Source of the DNA: an uncultured Alcaligenaceae bacterium | GTDB taxonomy: Bacteria > Pseudomonadota > Gammaproteobacteria > Burkholderiales > Burkholderiaceae_B | DNA: 6,942 nt | Assembly (NCBI GenBank): GCA_937897265.1 | Contig: CALCPT010000418.1 | Span: 1 to 6,942, forward strand | Reading direction: 5' to 3' | Shown: one piece after another, positions 6,672-6,942 of the stretch | Layout: every line of letters begins with the position of its first letter | How positions within the stretch are numbered: position 1 is the first letter of the stretch | Translations under genes and position numbers: made by a program | Notes under the pieces: model-generated | Told to the model about the DNA's origin: nothing | The model's input: the letters and a program-made list of their open reading frames with translations, nothing else | The model's database searches: none

Positions 6672-6700
6672 TACGCTGGAGTCAGGAGAGTCAACGATGA
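6656..6700 (+). CDS. Possible 14-codon leader mini-ORF 2, overlapping the enolase-like start
   Basis: ATG 6656 opens a 14-codon frame (MNEVTIRWSQESQR) whose TGA at 6698-6700 overlaps the enolase-like ATG at 6697. GGGAG at 6643-6647 lies 8 bases before this ATG, an ideal Shine-Dalgarno spacing, so initiation here is plausible. Ribosomes leaving this frame would stop on the enolase start and could re-initiate. It may be a coupling leader, a remnant of a lost gene, or chance. No repeated codon suggests amino-acid attenuation. Confidence 0.3.
   Translation: MNEVTIRWSQESQR
6684..6699 (+). promoter_or_regulatory. Strong ribosome binding site of the enolase-like gene
   Basis: AGGAG at 6684-6688 is followed by 8 bases and ATG 6697-6699. 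This is the best Shine-Dalgarno sequence in the window and fixes the start of the enolase-like gene. It lies inside mini-ORF 2, so ribosomes translating that frame would pass over it. Confidence 0.85.
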
Positions 6701-6942
6701 GTCGCATTAAACAAGTTCATGCGCGACGCATTTGGGATTCGCGCGGACGTCCAACCGTTGAAGTTGATGTCATCACTGAGTCAGGCGCTCTTGGGCGCGG
6801 CATTGCCCCCGCAGGCGCCTCACGTGGCACGCGCGAAGCCATTGAACGCCGCGATGGCGGAACACATTTTGGCGGGCTTGATGTGATGCAAGCCGTTCGA
6901 GGGATTGAAAATGAGATCGCCCCAGCCCTGCTTGGTCTGGAC
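6697..6942 (+). CDS. Enolase (phosphopyruvate hydratase) paralogue, N-terminal fragment cut by the window end
   Basis: Only the first 82 residues are present; the gene runs off the right edge. The fragment aligns without gaps to the enolase N-terminal domain: ARRIWDSRGRPTVEVDV at 9-25, the catalytic loop PAGASRG at 38-44, and REAIERRDGG with GLDVMQAV. Enolase interconverts 2-phosphoglycerate and phosphoenolpyruvate in glycolysis. The loop is normally PSGASTG, whose last Ser ligates the second catalytic magnesium. Here S42 is kept, but the first Ser is Ala (A39) and the Thr is Arg (R43). That change, and the position behind a kinase and a GrdB-like gene instead of the usual pyrG/ftsB-type setting, point to a specialised paralogue acting on a related acid. 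The main active-site residues lie beyond the window and cannot be checked. I withhold the symbol eno for that reason. Confidence 0.85.
   Translation, partial: MSRIKQVHARRIWDSRGRPTVEVDVITESGALGRGIAPAGASRGTREAIERRDGGTHFGGLDVMQAVRGIENEIAPALLGLD

Overview
The window looks like chromosomal DNA from a proteobacterium, most likely a betaproteobacterium of the Burkholderiales. This rests on the style of the J-domain protein and of the 635-residue radical SAM protein, on moderate GC content and on dense gene packing. I could not run a taxonomic search, so the placement is an inference. Five complete genes and one 3'-truncated gene account for nearly all of the sequence. I see no RNA gene, insertion sequence, CRISPR array or pseudogene.

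Left part (1-3239). A J-domain protein gene on the plus strand (about 102-1166) has no ATG, GTG or TTG start before codon 42 of its apparent reading frame and may start at CTG. It converges, with only 4 bases between stop codons, on a long minus-strand gene for a cobalamin-domain-type radical SAM protein. That protein has an atypical CX4CX2C cluster motif. A 161-base divergent intergenic region separates its start from the next gene.

Right part (3240-6942). Four plus-strand genes follow in one direction: a 12-helix major facilitator (MFS) transporter, a Cys-containing relative of the glycine/betaine/proline reductase selenoprotein B family (GrdB/PrdB-like), a small-molecule kinase of the aminoglycoside/choline/methylthioribose phosphotransferase fold, and the start of an enolase paralogue. 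The reductase-like and kinase genes overlap by 4 bases (ATGA). The enolase start is preceded by two 14-codon mini-ORFs chained by ATGA overlaps and by a very good Shine-Dalgarno sequence.

How the genes may work together. The transporter, kinase, enolase-like protein and reductase-like protein could form a small-molecule pathway: uptake or efflux, phosphorylation, an alpha-proton abstraction and elimination step, and thiol-dependent reductive cleavage. The substrate is unknown. The enolase fragment differs from housekeeping enolase in its catalytic loop, and the GrdB-like protein carries Cys where I expect selenocysteine. This candidate pathway is the most interesting content of the window. 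The roles of the genes left of 3240 in it, if any, are not apparent.

All stretches without a gene are shorter than 300 bases: 1-101, 3079-3239, 4431-4523 and 6578-6696. They hold weak inverted repeats and the mini-ORFs, but no convincing consensus promoter or intrinsic terminator.
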